Assembly: GCA_024404435.1 (NCBI GenBank)
Contig: JAKSPW010000118.1
Span: 1-5,243, forward strand
DNA: 5,243 nucleotides
Direction: 5' to 3'
Source of the DNA: Clostridia bacterium
GTDB lineage: Bacteria > Bacillota > Clostridia > Oscillospirales > CAG-272
A program made the position numbers and the translations under genes. Below the pieces are notes generated by a model. That model was not told the origin of the DNA, made no database searches, and saw only the letters and a list, made by a program, of their open reading frames with translations. This document shows, piece by piece, positions 1 to 4,424 of this stretch. Within the stretch, counting starts at the first letter, position 1, and every line of letters starts with the position of its first letter.

Positions 1-7
1 GGCCGTA

Positions 8-83
8 TGGTGGAAACAATAGGGCTCGAACCTATGACCCTCTGCTTGTAAGGCAGATGCTCTCCCAGCTGAGCTATGCTTCC
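8..83 (-). tRNA. tRNA-Val, anticodon UAC, CCA encoded
   Basis: The minus strand folds into a complete 76-nt cloverleaf. The acceptor stem is GGAAGCA paired with TGTTTCC (one G-U pair), then discriminator A and an encoded CCA at 10-8. The D arm is GCTC-AGCTGGGA-GAGC. The anticodon arm is TCTGC-CTTACAA-GCAGA with anticodon TAC at plus positions 48-50, which reads GUA and other valine codons. The variable loop has 5 nt and the T arm is ATAGG-TTCGAGC-CCTAT. Transcription should come from the promoter at 119-148, giving a leader of about 30 nt for RNase P to remove. Only 7 bases remain downstream, so I cannot tell whether another tRNA follows. Confidence 0.97.
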
Positions 84-118
84 GTACTCGCGGGCATCCT
101 TGCCTCGCGACGTTTTGT

Positions 119-148
119 ATTATATCATATATGCCCCTCCTTTGTCAA
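119..148 (-). promoter_or_regulatory. Consensus sigma-70/sigma-A promoter of the tRNA gene
   Basis: On the minus strand a perfect -35 TTGACA (148-143) and a perfect -10 TATAAT (124-119) are separated by 18 bp. The predicted start is near 112, about 29 bases before the mature 5' end of tRNA-Val. Phased A-tracts lie directly upstream of the -35 box. A full-consensus core promoter fits a highly expressed stable-RNA gene. The leader between 112 and 84 contains a short GGCA/TGCC inverted repeat with no assigned function. Confidence 0.93.
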
Positions 149-151
149 CCC

Positions 152-189
152 TTTTTTTCAGTTTTTTTGGGTTTTTTTTGCGTTTTTTT
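152..189 (-). promoter_or_regulatory. Four phased A-tracts: UP-element / curved DNA
   Basis: On the minus strand there are A-runs of 7, 8, 7 and 7 at 189-183, 179-172, 168-162 and 158-152. Adjacent edges are 10, 10 and 11 bp apart, close to one helical turn. The nearest tracts occupy about -41 to -47 and -51 to -57 relative to the predicted start, where RNA polymerase alpha C-terminal domains contact UP elements. Phased A-tracts are known to bend DNA. The positions are read directly; the activating role is inferred. Apart from this stretch and the promoter, I see nothing in the 126-bp gap between the methyltransferase and the tRNA, and no intrinsic terminator for the methyltransferase. Confidence 0.75.
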
Positions 190-209
190 AAGGGGCACAA
201 TATATGCCG

Positions 210-965
210 TTATTTCCTCGCGGCGGCCACAATATGCCACCTTTCGGTTGACTCGTCGGGAGCGCTCATTTCCGTGTTTCCGTAGAATCCGACGACCTCG
301 AGTCCCGCGTTCAGGAGCATTCCGAAAAGCTCTTCCTTCCCATAGCATCTCTCGCTCACGACTCCGTCACGGCGCGAATATCTGCCGTCACTGCCGCGCT
401 CGAAGACGGTCAGGCGGAAGTCGCACGTCTCCCCGCCGTCGGAGAGTCTGTTCTGCCACACGCAGACCGCGCCGTCCTCCTCGAGGACGTAGTCGTTGTC
501 GGCGTACACGTTTTTGAACTTATACGGAGTGTTGACGTCGAAGATGAAAAGGCCGTCGGGATCAAGATAGTTGTGCACGAGTCCGAAGCACCGCGCAAGC
601 TCCTCCGAGTCCGTGATATGATTCACTCCGTCGAGGCAGCAGACTATCGCTCCCATCGTGCCGTAGAGCTCGAAGTCGCACATATCCCCCTCGAGGAACA
701 GCACGCCCGTCACTCCTTCTCCCGCTGCTCTGCCGTAGGCGCGGGAGAGCATATCGGGCGAGATGTCGAGCCCCGTCATGTCGTATCCGCGGCGCGCGAG
801 CTCGAGCGTCATCGAGCCCGTTCCGCACCCGAGGTCGAGCACGAGCTCCGGCTTCTTTCCCATGTGCTTTTCAAAGCATTTTTCAAGAAAATCCGCCCAT
901 TTTTTATAGTCAACGTCCACGTTCAGCCTGTCGTAGGCCTCCGCGAGTGCCGAGTAGCCGTTCAT
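210..965 (-). CDS. Class I SAM-dependent methyltransferase, substrate unknown
   Basis: This 251-residue protein has a Rossmann-type AdoMet-binding fold and is probably cytosolic. Motif I is VLDLGCGTGSMT at residues 42-53 with the glycine-rich loop. GLDISPDML (65-73) supplies the acidic residue at the end of strand 2 that normally binds the AdoMet ribose. EGDM (92-95) matches the motif contacting the adenine, and the strand around AIVCCLDGVNHI (106-117) is the motif II/IV region. LDPDGLFIFDVNTPYK (134-149) is the typical post-substrate strand. The N-terminal YSALAEAYDRL resembles the YxxLAxxYDxL opening of the YqeM-like small-molecule or tRNA methyltransferases of Firmicutes, but nothing identifies the acceptor. 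The start is firm because AGGAGGT stands 5 nt before the ATG. The gene lies just downstream of the repeat-flanked cassette and probably shares the promoter at 1434-1462. No terminator follows, so reading into the tRNA unit is possible. Confidence 0.92.
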   Translation of the reverse strand: MNGYSALAEAYDRLNVDVDYKKWADFLEKCFEKHMGKKPELVLDLGCGTGSMTLELARRGYDMTGLDISPDMLSRAYGRAAGEGVTGVLFLEGDMCDFELYGTMGAIVCCLDGVNHITDSEELARCFGLVHNYLDPDGLFIFDVNTPYKFKNVYADNDYVLEEDGAVCVWQNRLSDGGETCDFRLTVFERGSDGRYSRRDGVVSERCYGKEELFGMLLNAGLEVVGFYGNTEMSAPDESTERWHIVAAARK

Positions 966-970
966 GTTTT

Positions 971-977
971 ACCTCCT
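971..977 (-). promoter_or_regulatory. Strong ribosome binding site of the methyltransferase gene
   Basis: AGGAGGT on the minus strand is fully complementary to the 16S anti-Shine-Dalgarno core and sits 5 nt (AAAAC) before the ATG at 965. It fixes the start codon. It is only 5 bp from the edge of the TTAAGCC array, so folding of the array could influence its accessibility. Confidence 0.9.
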
Positions 978-982
978 GAGTT

Positions 983-1016
983 TTAAGCCTTAAGCCTTAA
1001 GCCTTAAGCCTTAAGG
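983..1016. repeat. Tandem array of 7-bp TTAAGCC (downstream arm)
   Basis: On the plus strand four exact copies of TTAAGCC run from 983 to 1010 and a degenerate fifth, TTAAGG, ends at 1016. Each junction forms the palindrome CTTAAG. The array starts one base past the stop codon of the four-helix-bundle gene (1018-1020) and ends 5 bp before the methyltransferase Shine-Dalgarno site. It is the inverted partner of the array at 1403-1432. Confidence 0.9.
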
Positions 1017-1017
1017 A

Positions 1018-1371
1018 CTATATTTTAAGCATCAGCGTGGTGATCATTCGGTTAACTTCATCTAAGAGGGAAAAAGCCAAATGAGTTTCAGACTCATCTA
1101 AATATTTCAAACGAATACAGATAAGCAGCTGGGTCTCGAGCTCCATAAGTGATCCATTGGCGATCCCCAAGAAATTCTTAAACTCATTGTCTGTTTTTCT
1201 GCCTTTTCCCTCGGCAATATTTGACGGAATTGAAACAGCAGAACGCCTCATTTGATTTGCCAAAGCATATTTTTCTTCTTCGGGCAATTTCTTGACGAGC
1301 CGATACACTTCGCTTACCAAATCCATCGCTTTTTGCCAAACAGTCAGGTCTTTATAATTCATGTATGCCAT
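1018..1371 (-). CDS. Four-helix-bundle protein (23S rRNA IVS-encoded / S23 family)
   Basis: This 117-residue protein is a full-length member of the family first found in intervening sequences of 23S rRNA (Leptospira, Coxiella) and related to the Avd accessory protein of diversity-generating retroelements. Recognisable blocks are NYKDLTVWQKAMDLV (5-19), RRSAVSIPSNIAEGKGR (42-58) and ANGSLMELETQL (71-82). The remaining sequence is amphipathic helix, as expected for the pentameric four-helix bundle. The basic central block could bind nucleic acid, but the function is not established. No reverse transcriptase or variable repeat is in view, so this is not a recognisable retroelement. The start at 1371 has AAAGG 8 nt upstream; the ATG at 1362 (MNYKDL) matches the common family start and is an alternative. 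Codons are AT-rich (AAA, TTG, GAA), unlike the GC-rich neighbours, which suggests acquisition. The gene is bracketed by inverted 7-bp arrays. Confidence 0.93.
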   Translation of the reverse strand: MAYMNYKDLTVWQKAMDLVSEVYRLVKKLPEEEKYALANQMRRSAVSIPSNIAEGKGRKTDNEFKNFLGIANGSLMELETQLLICIRLKYLDESETHLAFSLLDEVNRMITTLMLKI

Positions 1372-1402
1372 CTTCTCTACCTTTTTCAGCTTTCTTAATA
1401 AA

Positions 1403-1432
1403 GCTTAAGGCTTAAGGCTTAAGCCTTAAGGC
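1403..1432. repeat. Tandem array of 7-bp GGCTTAA (upstream arm)
   Basis: On the plus strand GCTTAAG occurs three times from 1403 to 1423, followed by CCTTAAGGC to 1432, where the polarity flips and makes the perfect palindrome GCCTTAAGGC (1423-1432). It is the reverse complement of the array at 983-1016; positions 1403-1423 match that array without mismatch. The predicted start of the transcript from the adjacent promoter (about 1427) falls inside the array. Confidence 0.9.
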
Positions 1433-1433
1433 T

Positions 1434-1462
1434 ATTATACAATATCCGTGAGGCTTTTTCAA
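1434..1462 (-). promoter_or_regulatory. Near-consensus promoter between feoB and the cassette
   Basis: On the minus strand -35 TTGAAA (1462-1457) and -10 TATAAT (1439-1434) are separated by exactly 17 bp. The -35 box begins 3 bp after the feoB stop codon, and the -10 box touches the repeat array. The predicted start is the A at about 1427, within the array. It should drive the four-helix-bundle gene and, with no terminator between them, the methyltransferase. It may have been the methyltransferase promoter before the cassette arrived. Confidence 0.82.
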
Positions 1463-1465
1463 GTG

Positions 1466-3292
1466 TCAGAAGATGAGATTCACGAGGACGCAGAGCGCGT
1501 AGCCGATAAAAGTCGGGATGAGTGCCGCGGCGAGAGTCCACCTCACGCTTCCCGTCTCGCGTCTGACGGTGATGATCGTCGTCGAACACGGCCAATGGAC
1601 GAGCGTGAAGATCAGCACGCACACCGCCGTCTTCGCCGTCCAGCCGTTCGCGGAGAAGATCGCGGGCAGAACGCCGAGGCTTCGGACGGGCGATATAACG
1701 CCGCCCGACGCGTAGCCGAGCATCATCAGCGGAAGCGTGATCTCGGCGGCGGGAAGAGCAAGCATGAACGCGGTCAGGATGACCCCGTCCATTCCCGCAA
1801 GGCGCCCGATCGGATCGAGAGCGGACGTGAGATACTCAAGGATCGGGACGGAGTCTATCTTCACTCTTCCGAGCGCCCAGATGACGAGTCCCGCAGGTGC
1901 CGCGACCGCCGCTGCTCTCCCGAGCACGAAGAGAGTTCTGTCGAAGACGGAGCGCACGATCACCTCTCCCACTCTCGGCGCTCTGTACGGCGGAAGCTCG
2001 AGCGTAAACGACGAGGGCTCACCGCGGAGCACGGTTTCCGAGAGGAGAAGCGACACGGCAAAAGTGAGAGTGATCCCGAGCGCGACGGCGGCGCACATGA
2101 CAGCCGTCGGAAAAATGCCGCTTTTTACACCGGAAAGGGCGCAGAGCACCGAGATCAGCGCCGCCATCACGGGGAATCGCCCGTTGCACGGCACAAAGCC
2201 GTTCGTGAGGATCGCGACGAGCCGCTCGCGCGGAGAGTCGATTATCCTGCAGCCCGTGACGCCCGCGGCGTTGCAGCCGAAGCCCATCATCATCGTCAGA
2301 GCCTGCTTCCCGCACGCGCCGCACTTCTTGAAGCAGCCGTCGAGGTTGTACGCGACGCGCGGCAGGTATCCGAGGTCCTCGAGGAAGGTGAACGTCGGAA
2401 AGAAGATCGCCATCGGAGGAAGCATCACGGAGACCACCCAGAAGAGCACGCGAAGCGCACCGTCGCAGACGGCAGAGGTGACACTCTCCGGCACACCGAC
2501 CGCTATGAGTGCTCCTCTCACGAAGTTCTCGACGTGCGACAGTACAAAAGAAAGCCCGTCGGAAAGCGGTCCTGCGCCCTTCAGAGTGATGAAAAAGACG
2601 ACGGCGAGCAGGAGCGCCATGATCGGGAAAGCCGTGAATTTGCCCGTGAGGATCCTGTCGAGCCGTCTGTCACGCGAGGCGGCGTCCGCAGGCCTTTCGG
2701 AGCAGGAGGCGGCAATAAGAGAAGCTTCCGATACCGGATCAATCTCCCTCGTCTCCCGCAGCACCGGCGAGCTCAGAACCTTTGACAGAACCTCCTTCAG
2801 TCCCTCGAGCCCGACTCCCTGTCTTGCCGCGCACGGGACGGTGGGAACGCCGAGCAGCGACGCGAGCTTATCCGTGTCCACCGTGATCCCGCGGGAGCCC
2901 GCCTCGTCCATCAGATTCACGCACACGACGGTCGGCACTCCCGTGTTCATCACCTGCAGGGCAAGGATGAGATTCCTCTCGAGGCAGCACGCGTCGCAGA
3001 CGACGATCACGGCGTCCGGCGGCAGTCTCCCGCCGCCCGCGCTCTCCCCGCATATGTATTTCCTCGCCACCTCTTCCTCGGGAGAATGAGAGGCGAGAGA
3101 GTAAGTGCCCGGCAGGTCGACGAGGGTCACTCTCCCCGCGGGAACGGTGAAGGTGCCGAGTGCTCCCGCGACTGTCTTTCCGGGCCAGTTTCCGGTATGC
3201 TGATGCATGCCGGTCAGCGCGTTGAAAACGGTGCTCTTGCCGACGTTCGGATTTCCCGCAAGCGCGACCGTGAAGTTTTTATCCGTACTCAT
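1466..3292 (-). CDS. feoB: Ferrous iron transporter FeoB (short form)
   Basis: FeoB is an inner-membrane ferrous iron importer with an N-terminal G-protein domain. The GTPase motifs are G1 GNPNVGKST (13-21), the G2 threonine in NWPGKT (35-40), G3 DLPG (59-62), G4 NLMD (126-129) and G5-like CAARQG (154-159). The linker and GDI region (about 165-215) is short. The membrane part starts near residue 222 and contains the family signatures LGYLPRVAYNLD (307-318), GFGCNAAGVTGCR (337-349), PCNGRFP (368-374) and HWPCSTT (566-572). At 608 residues it is well below the roughly 770 of E. coli FeoB and lacks a long C-terminal tail. The core has extra cysteines (C320, C324, C327, C340, C348, C369), which I associate with a clostridial subgroup. 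It follows feoA after 54 nt, and its only Shine-Dalgarno-like sequence, GGGGGA, overlaps a hairpin. Expression is presumably iron-responsive by analogy with other feo operons. Confidence 0.97.
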   Translation of the reverse strand: MSTDKNFTVALAGNPNVGKSTVFNALTGMHQHTGNWPGKTVAGALGTFTVPAGRVTLVDLPGTYSLASHSPEEEVARKYICGESAGGGRLPPDAVIVVCDACCLERNLILALQVMNTGVPTVVCVNLMDEAGSRGITVDTDKLASLLGVPTVPCAARQGVGLEGLKEVLSKVLSSPVLRETREIDPVSEASLIAASCSERPADAASRDRRLDRILTGKFTAFPIMALLLAVVFFITLKGAGPLSDGLSFVLSHVENFVRGALIAVGVPESVTSAVCDGALRVLFWVVSVMLPPMAIFFPTFTFLEDLGYLPRVAYNLDGCFKKCGACGKQALTMMMGFGCNAAGVTGCRIIDSPRERLVAILTNGFVPCNGRFPVMAALISVLCALSGVKSGIFPTAVMCAAVALGITLTFAVSLLLSETVLRGEPSSFTLELPPYRAPRVGEVIVRSVFDRTLFVLGRAAAVAAPAGLVIWALGRVKIDSVPILEYLTSALDPIGRLAGMDGVILTAFMLALPAAEITLPLMMLGYASGGVISPVRSLGVLPAIFSANGWTAKTAVCVLIFTLVHWPCSTTIITVRRETGSVRWTLAAALIPTFIGYALCVLVNLIF

Positions 3293-3306
3293 ACCGAAAT
3301 GTATTC

Positions 3307-3323
3307 CCCCGACAGCGTCGGGG
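3307..3323 (-). other. RNA hairpin just upstream of feoB
   Basis: CCCCGAC and GTCGGGG pair perfectly (7 bp) around a 3-nt loop. The 3' arm on the minus-strand RNA is the only purine-rich sequence that could serve as the feoB ribosome binding site, and it ends 14 nt before the ATG. No U-run follows, so it is not a standard terminator. It may limit feoB translation or mark an mRNA processing site; both are inference. Confidence 0.6.
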
Positions 3324-3325
3324 AA

Positions 3326-3360
3326 GCGCGGGGCGTGATTTGCTTTTCAGCTCCCCGCGC
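3326..3360 (-). other. GC-rich stem-loop spanning the feoA stop codon
   Basis: GCGCGGGG (3326-3333) and CCCCGCGC (3353-3360) form a perfect 8-bp stem. Inside it TGA/TCA (3336-3338 with 3347-3349) can add three more pairs. The feoA stop codon lies within the loop side. It stands back to back with the hairpin at 3307-3323 and is followed by no U-tract. A role in 3'-end stabilisation of a processed feoA message is possible but unproven. Confidence 0.55.
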
Positions 3361-3607
3361 CGCTTGTTCTGCGGCAAAGGACCGTGTCCGCGTCCTCGTT
3401 TCTCAGCGCGATGACGGCACCGCGTATCTCGTATGCCGACATCCCGCCGATCGGGCTGTGGCCGACGCAGACGACGTGCGTTCCGTCGGTGAGCCCGATG
3501 TCCCGAAGCCTGCCGGCGATGCCGCGGCACGGATCGCGTATCCCGCAGACAGTCAGCACGTCTCCTTTGCCTGCCTCCGAAAGGCGGAGTTCTTTCTTGT
3601 ATGTCAT
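3347..3607 (-). CDS. feoA: FeoA-domain ferrous iron transport accessory protein
   Basis: This 86-residue cytosolic protein has an SH3-like FeoA domain that accompanies and modulates FeoB. Family features are the early GDVLTVCGI strand (about 15-23), RLRDIGLTDGTHVVCV (about 33-48; the usual form is RLxxLGLxPGtxV) and YEIRGAVIALRNEDADTVLC (about 59-78; usual form VRGxxxALRxxEAxxI). The ATG at 3607 is chosen; a TTG at 3613 would add two residues. Neither has a strong Shine-Dalgarno site, the best being CTGG about 8 nt upstream. It is the first gene of the feoAB unit, lies downstream of the terminator at 3686-3717, and ends 54 nt before feoB. No FeoC is visible. Confidence 0.93.
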   Translation of the reverse strand: MTYKKELRLSEAGKGDVLTVCGIRDPCRGIAGRLRDIGLTDGTHVVCVGHSPIGGMSAYEIRGAVIALRNEDADTVLCRRTSGAGS

Positions 3608-3633
3608 GATCAAACCAGCCGAAACCTGTCGTG

Positions 3634-3661
3634 AACGGATCGCTCCGTTGATTTCAGTATA
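3634..3661 (-). promoter_or_regulatory. Possible feoAB promoter with palindromic operator
   Basis: On the minus strand TATACT (3661-3656) is a plausible -10 box, but no good -35 hexamer lies 16-18 bp upstream. The predicted start at about 3649 coincides with the first base of a perfect palindrome, AACGGA-GCGA-TCCGTT (3649-3634). That is where a repressor could block initiation. The palindrome matches neither the classical Fur box nor the DtxR/IdeR consensus I know. It is placed here because the strong terminator upstream implies a separate promoter for feoAB. Confidence 0.35.
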
Positions 3662-3676
3662 TCCAGAAGGTCACTT

Positions 3677-3706
3677 TTCCGGCACAAAAAAATCATTGTG
3701 CCGGAA
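3677..3706 (-). other. Alternative hairpin overlapping the terminator
   Basis: TTCCGGCACA (3677-3686) and TGTGCCGGAA (3697-3706) are perfect 10-bp inverted repeats around a 10-base loop holding the A-run. Their bases overlap the 3' arm and loop of the terminator at 3686-3717, so on minus-strand RNA the two structures exclude each other. The arrangement resembles an attenuator, although the terminator folds first during transcription. Confidence 0.55.
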
Positions 3707-3717
3707 CACAATGATTT
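3686..3717 (-). terminator. Intrinsic terminator after the dut-YcxB unit
   Basis: On the minus strand AAATCATTGTG (3717-3707), loop TTCCGG, and CACAATGATTT (3700-3690) form a perfect 11-bp stem. Its 3' end runs into seven consecutive U residues (3692-3686). It starts one base after the TAA of the dut 3'-end remnant, so it probably evolved as the terminator of a dut gene. It separates the dut unit from feoAB. Confidence 0.93.
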
Positions 3718-3718
3718 C

Positions 3719-3766
3719 TTATTTCTTTCCGGTCGAGCCGAAGCCGGCCACGCTGCCGGCAGCCGT
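3719..3766 (-). pseudogene. Duplicated 3' end of dut (motif 5 remnant)
   Basis: Right after the stop of the YcxB-like gene, the minus strand encodes, in the same frame, TAAGSVAGFGSTGKK and a TAA stop. AGFGSTGK is dUTPase motif 5 and parallels GGFGSTGK at the end of the intact dut gene at 4425-4865. The DNA also matches: 15 bases (3732-3746) are identical to 4435-4449, and the surrounding bases are nearly so, with the remnant carrying one extra lysine codon. There is no start codon or ribosome binding site, and motifs 1-4 are absent. It appears to be the leftover end of a dut copy, still joined to its terminator. A readthrough tail of the YcxB-like protein is a less likely alternative. Confidence 0.7.
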
Positions 3767-4411
3767 TCAAATGCTATTCCGGATGAGCAGGCATCCCACA
3801 ACGACTGCGGCAATAACTGCGGCGGCGATCAGGCATCTGACCGTGTGAGACGGTTTAATCTTCGCGCTGACGAATCTGACCTCACGGCCCGCCTTCTCCG
3901 AAATTAACGCGCGGAACGCGTCAATGTCTCCGCCCTCGATTGCTTCCTTTTTTATAAGGTGAGCTCTCGTCTCTGTGACGTAGATCAGGAAAAGGTTCTC
4001 GCTTTCGCGCACCTTGCAGATCTTCGAGTACAGCGCGTTCGCATCAACACCCTCCTCGGAATAAAAGAGCCTGTCCTCAAAAAAGAGGTAAGTGTCCATA
4101 TCCCCCGGCAGTTCGGTCTTTGCGGCATTCCGCTCATTGATCCACGGAATTATCGCTTCAAAATAAACGTAGCAGATAAGCGCGAGAATCGGATAGTAAT
4201 AGCTCGGCGATCTCCCGGTCAGCGCATCCACCGCGAAGGCCGCAAGCCATATGACGCCGAAAATGATCGGGATCGCCATATATTTCCGCGGTCCGGCGTT
4301 ACTGCTTGATTTTATGAATTCAACAATATCTTTTGTTTCCGCTTTGCTCCTTACCGTGAAGCGCGGGCCGACGGCGGCACCCATCAGTTCAAAATTAGCT
4401 TTTTCTTCCAT
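3767..4411 (-). CDS. Three-helix membrane protein with YcxB-like domain
   Basis: I do not recognise this as a characterised gene. It encodes 214 residues: a soluble N-terminus (1-43), two membrane helices (about 45-64 and 72-90), a cytosolic-type domain (about 100-185) and a C-terminal helix (about 193-211) ending NSI. The domain from TYLFFEDRLFYSEEG through LYSKICKVRESENLFLIY to AFRALISEKAG has the spacing of the YcxB-like domain found in Firmicute membrane proteins of unknown function. That assignment is by pattern and is moderate. The start at 4411 is supported by GAGG 6 nt upstream and lies 13 nt after the dut stop, so the two are co-transcribed. Reading further upstream would only add residues from another frame of dut. 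The gene is bracketed by copies of the dut 3' end, suggesting later insertion. Confidence 0.85.
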   Translation of the reverse strand: MEEKANFELMGAAVGPRFTVRSKAETKDIVEFIKSSSNAGPRKYMAIPIIFGVIWLAAFAVDALTGRSPSYYYPILALICYVYFEAIIPWINERNAAKTELPGDMDTYLFFEDRLFYSEEGVDANALYSKICKVRESENLFLIYVTETRAHLIKKEAIEGGDIDAFRALISEKAGREVRFVSAKIKPSHTVRCLIAAAVIAAVVVGCLLIRNSI

Positions 4412-4424
4412 AATCAACCTCAAT

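Larger units (their letters stand above)
983..1432 (-). mobile_element. Putative four-helix-bundle cassette with inverted repeat arrays
   Basis: This 450-bp unit is made of a single gene (1371-1018) flanked by arrays of the same 7-bp unit in opposite orientation, TTAAGCC at 983-1016 and GGCTTAA at 1403-1432. The arrays share a perfect inverted match of 21 bp. The gene is visibly AT-richer than its neighbours and ends in TAG, whereas feoB and the methyltransferase end in TGA and TAA. The protein family is known from intervening sequences in 23S rRNA, which also carry the gene between complementary ends. No transposase is encoded. Calling it mobile is inference from structure and composition; an old gene between simple repeats is the alternative. 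Confidence 0.45.

Noticed and set aside
191..209. Terminator for the methyltransferase (GGCA/TGCC hairpin after the stop)
   Set aside because: Stem of only 4-5 bp, and the following minus-strand sequence is A-rich, not U-rich.
131..517. Plus-strand open frame across the T-runs and the methyltransferase gene
   Set aside because: Arg-rich antisense frame that starts in promoter DNA and has no ribosome binding site.
983..1016. CRISPR-like array
   Set aside because: The units are 7 bp with no spacers; it is a simple tandem array paired with an inverted one.
1018..1371. Diversity-generating retroelement accessory gene (avd)
   Set aside because: No reverse transcriptase, template repeat or variable repeat is in the window, and the motifs fit the IVS/S23 branch better.
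1448..2785. Long plus-strand open frame (445 residues) opposite feoB
   Set aside because: It is dominated by Arg, Asp, Glu and His, typical of the antisense of GC-rich coding DNA, has no family resemblance, and lies opposite a clear FeoB.
1737..3089. Second long plus-strand open frame (450 residues) opposite feoB
   Set aside because: Low-complexity Ser/Thr/Ala/Arg composition and full overlap with feoB mark it as a shadow.
3690..3717. Fur box upstream of feoA
   Set aside because: The palindrome is AT-rich but has a 6-base GC-containing centre and a U-run beside it; it reads as a terminator, not as GATAATGATAATCATTATC.
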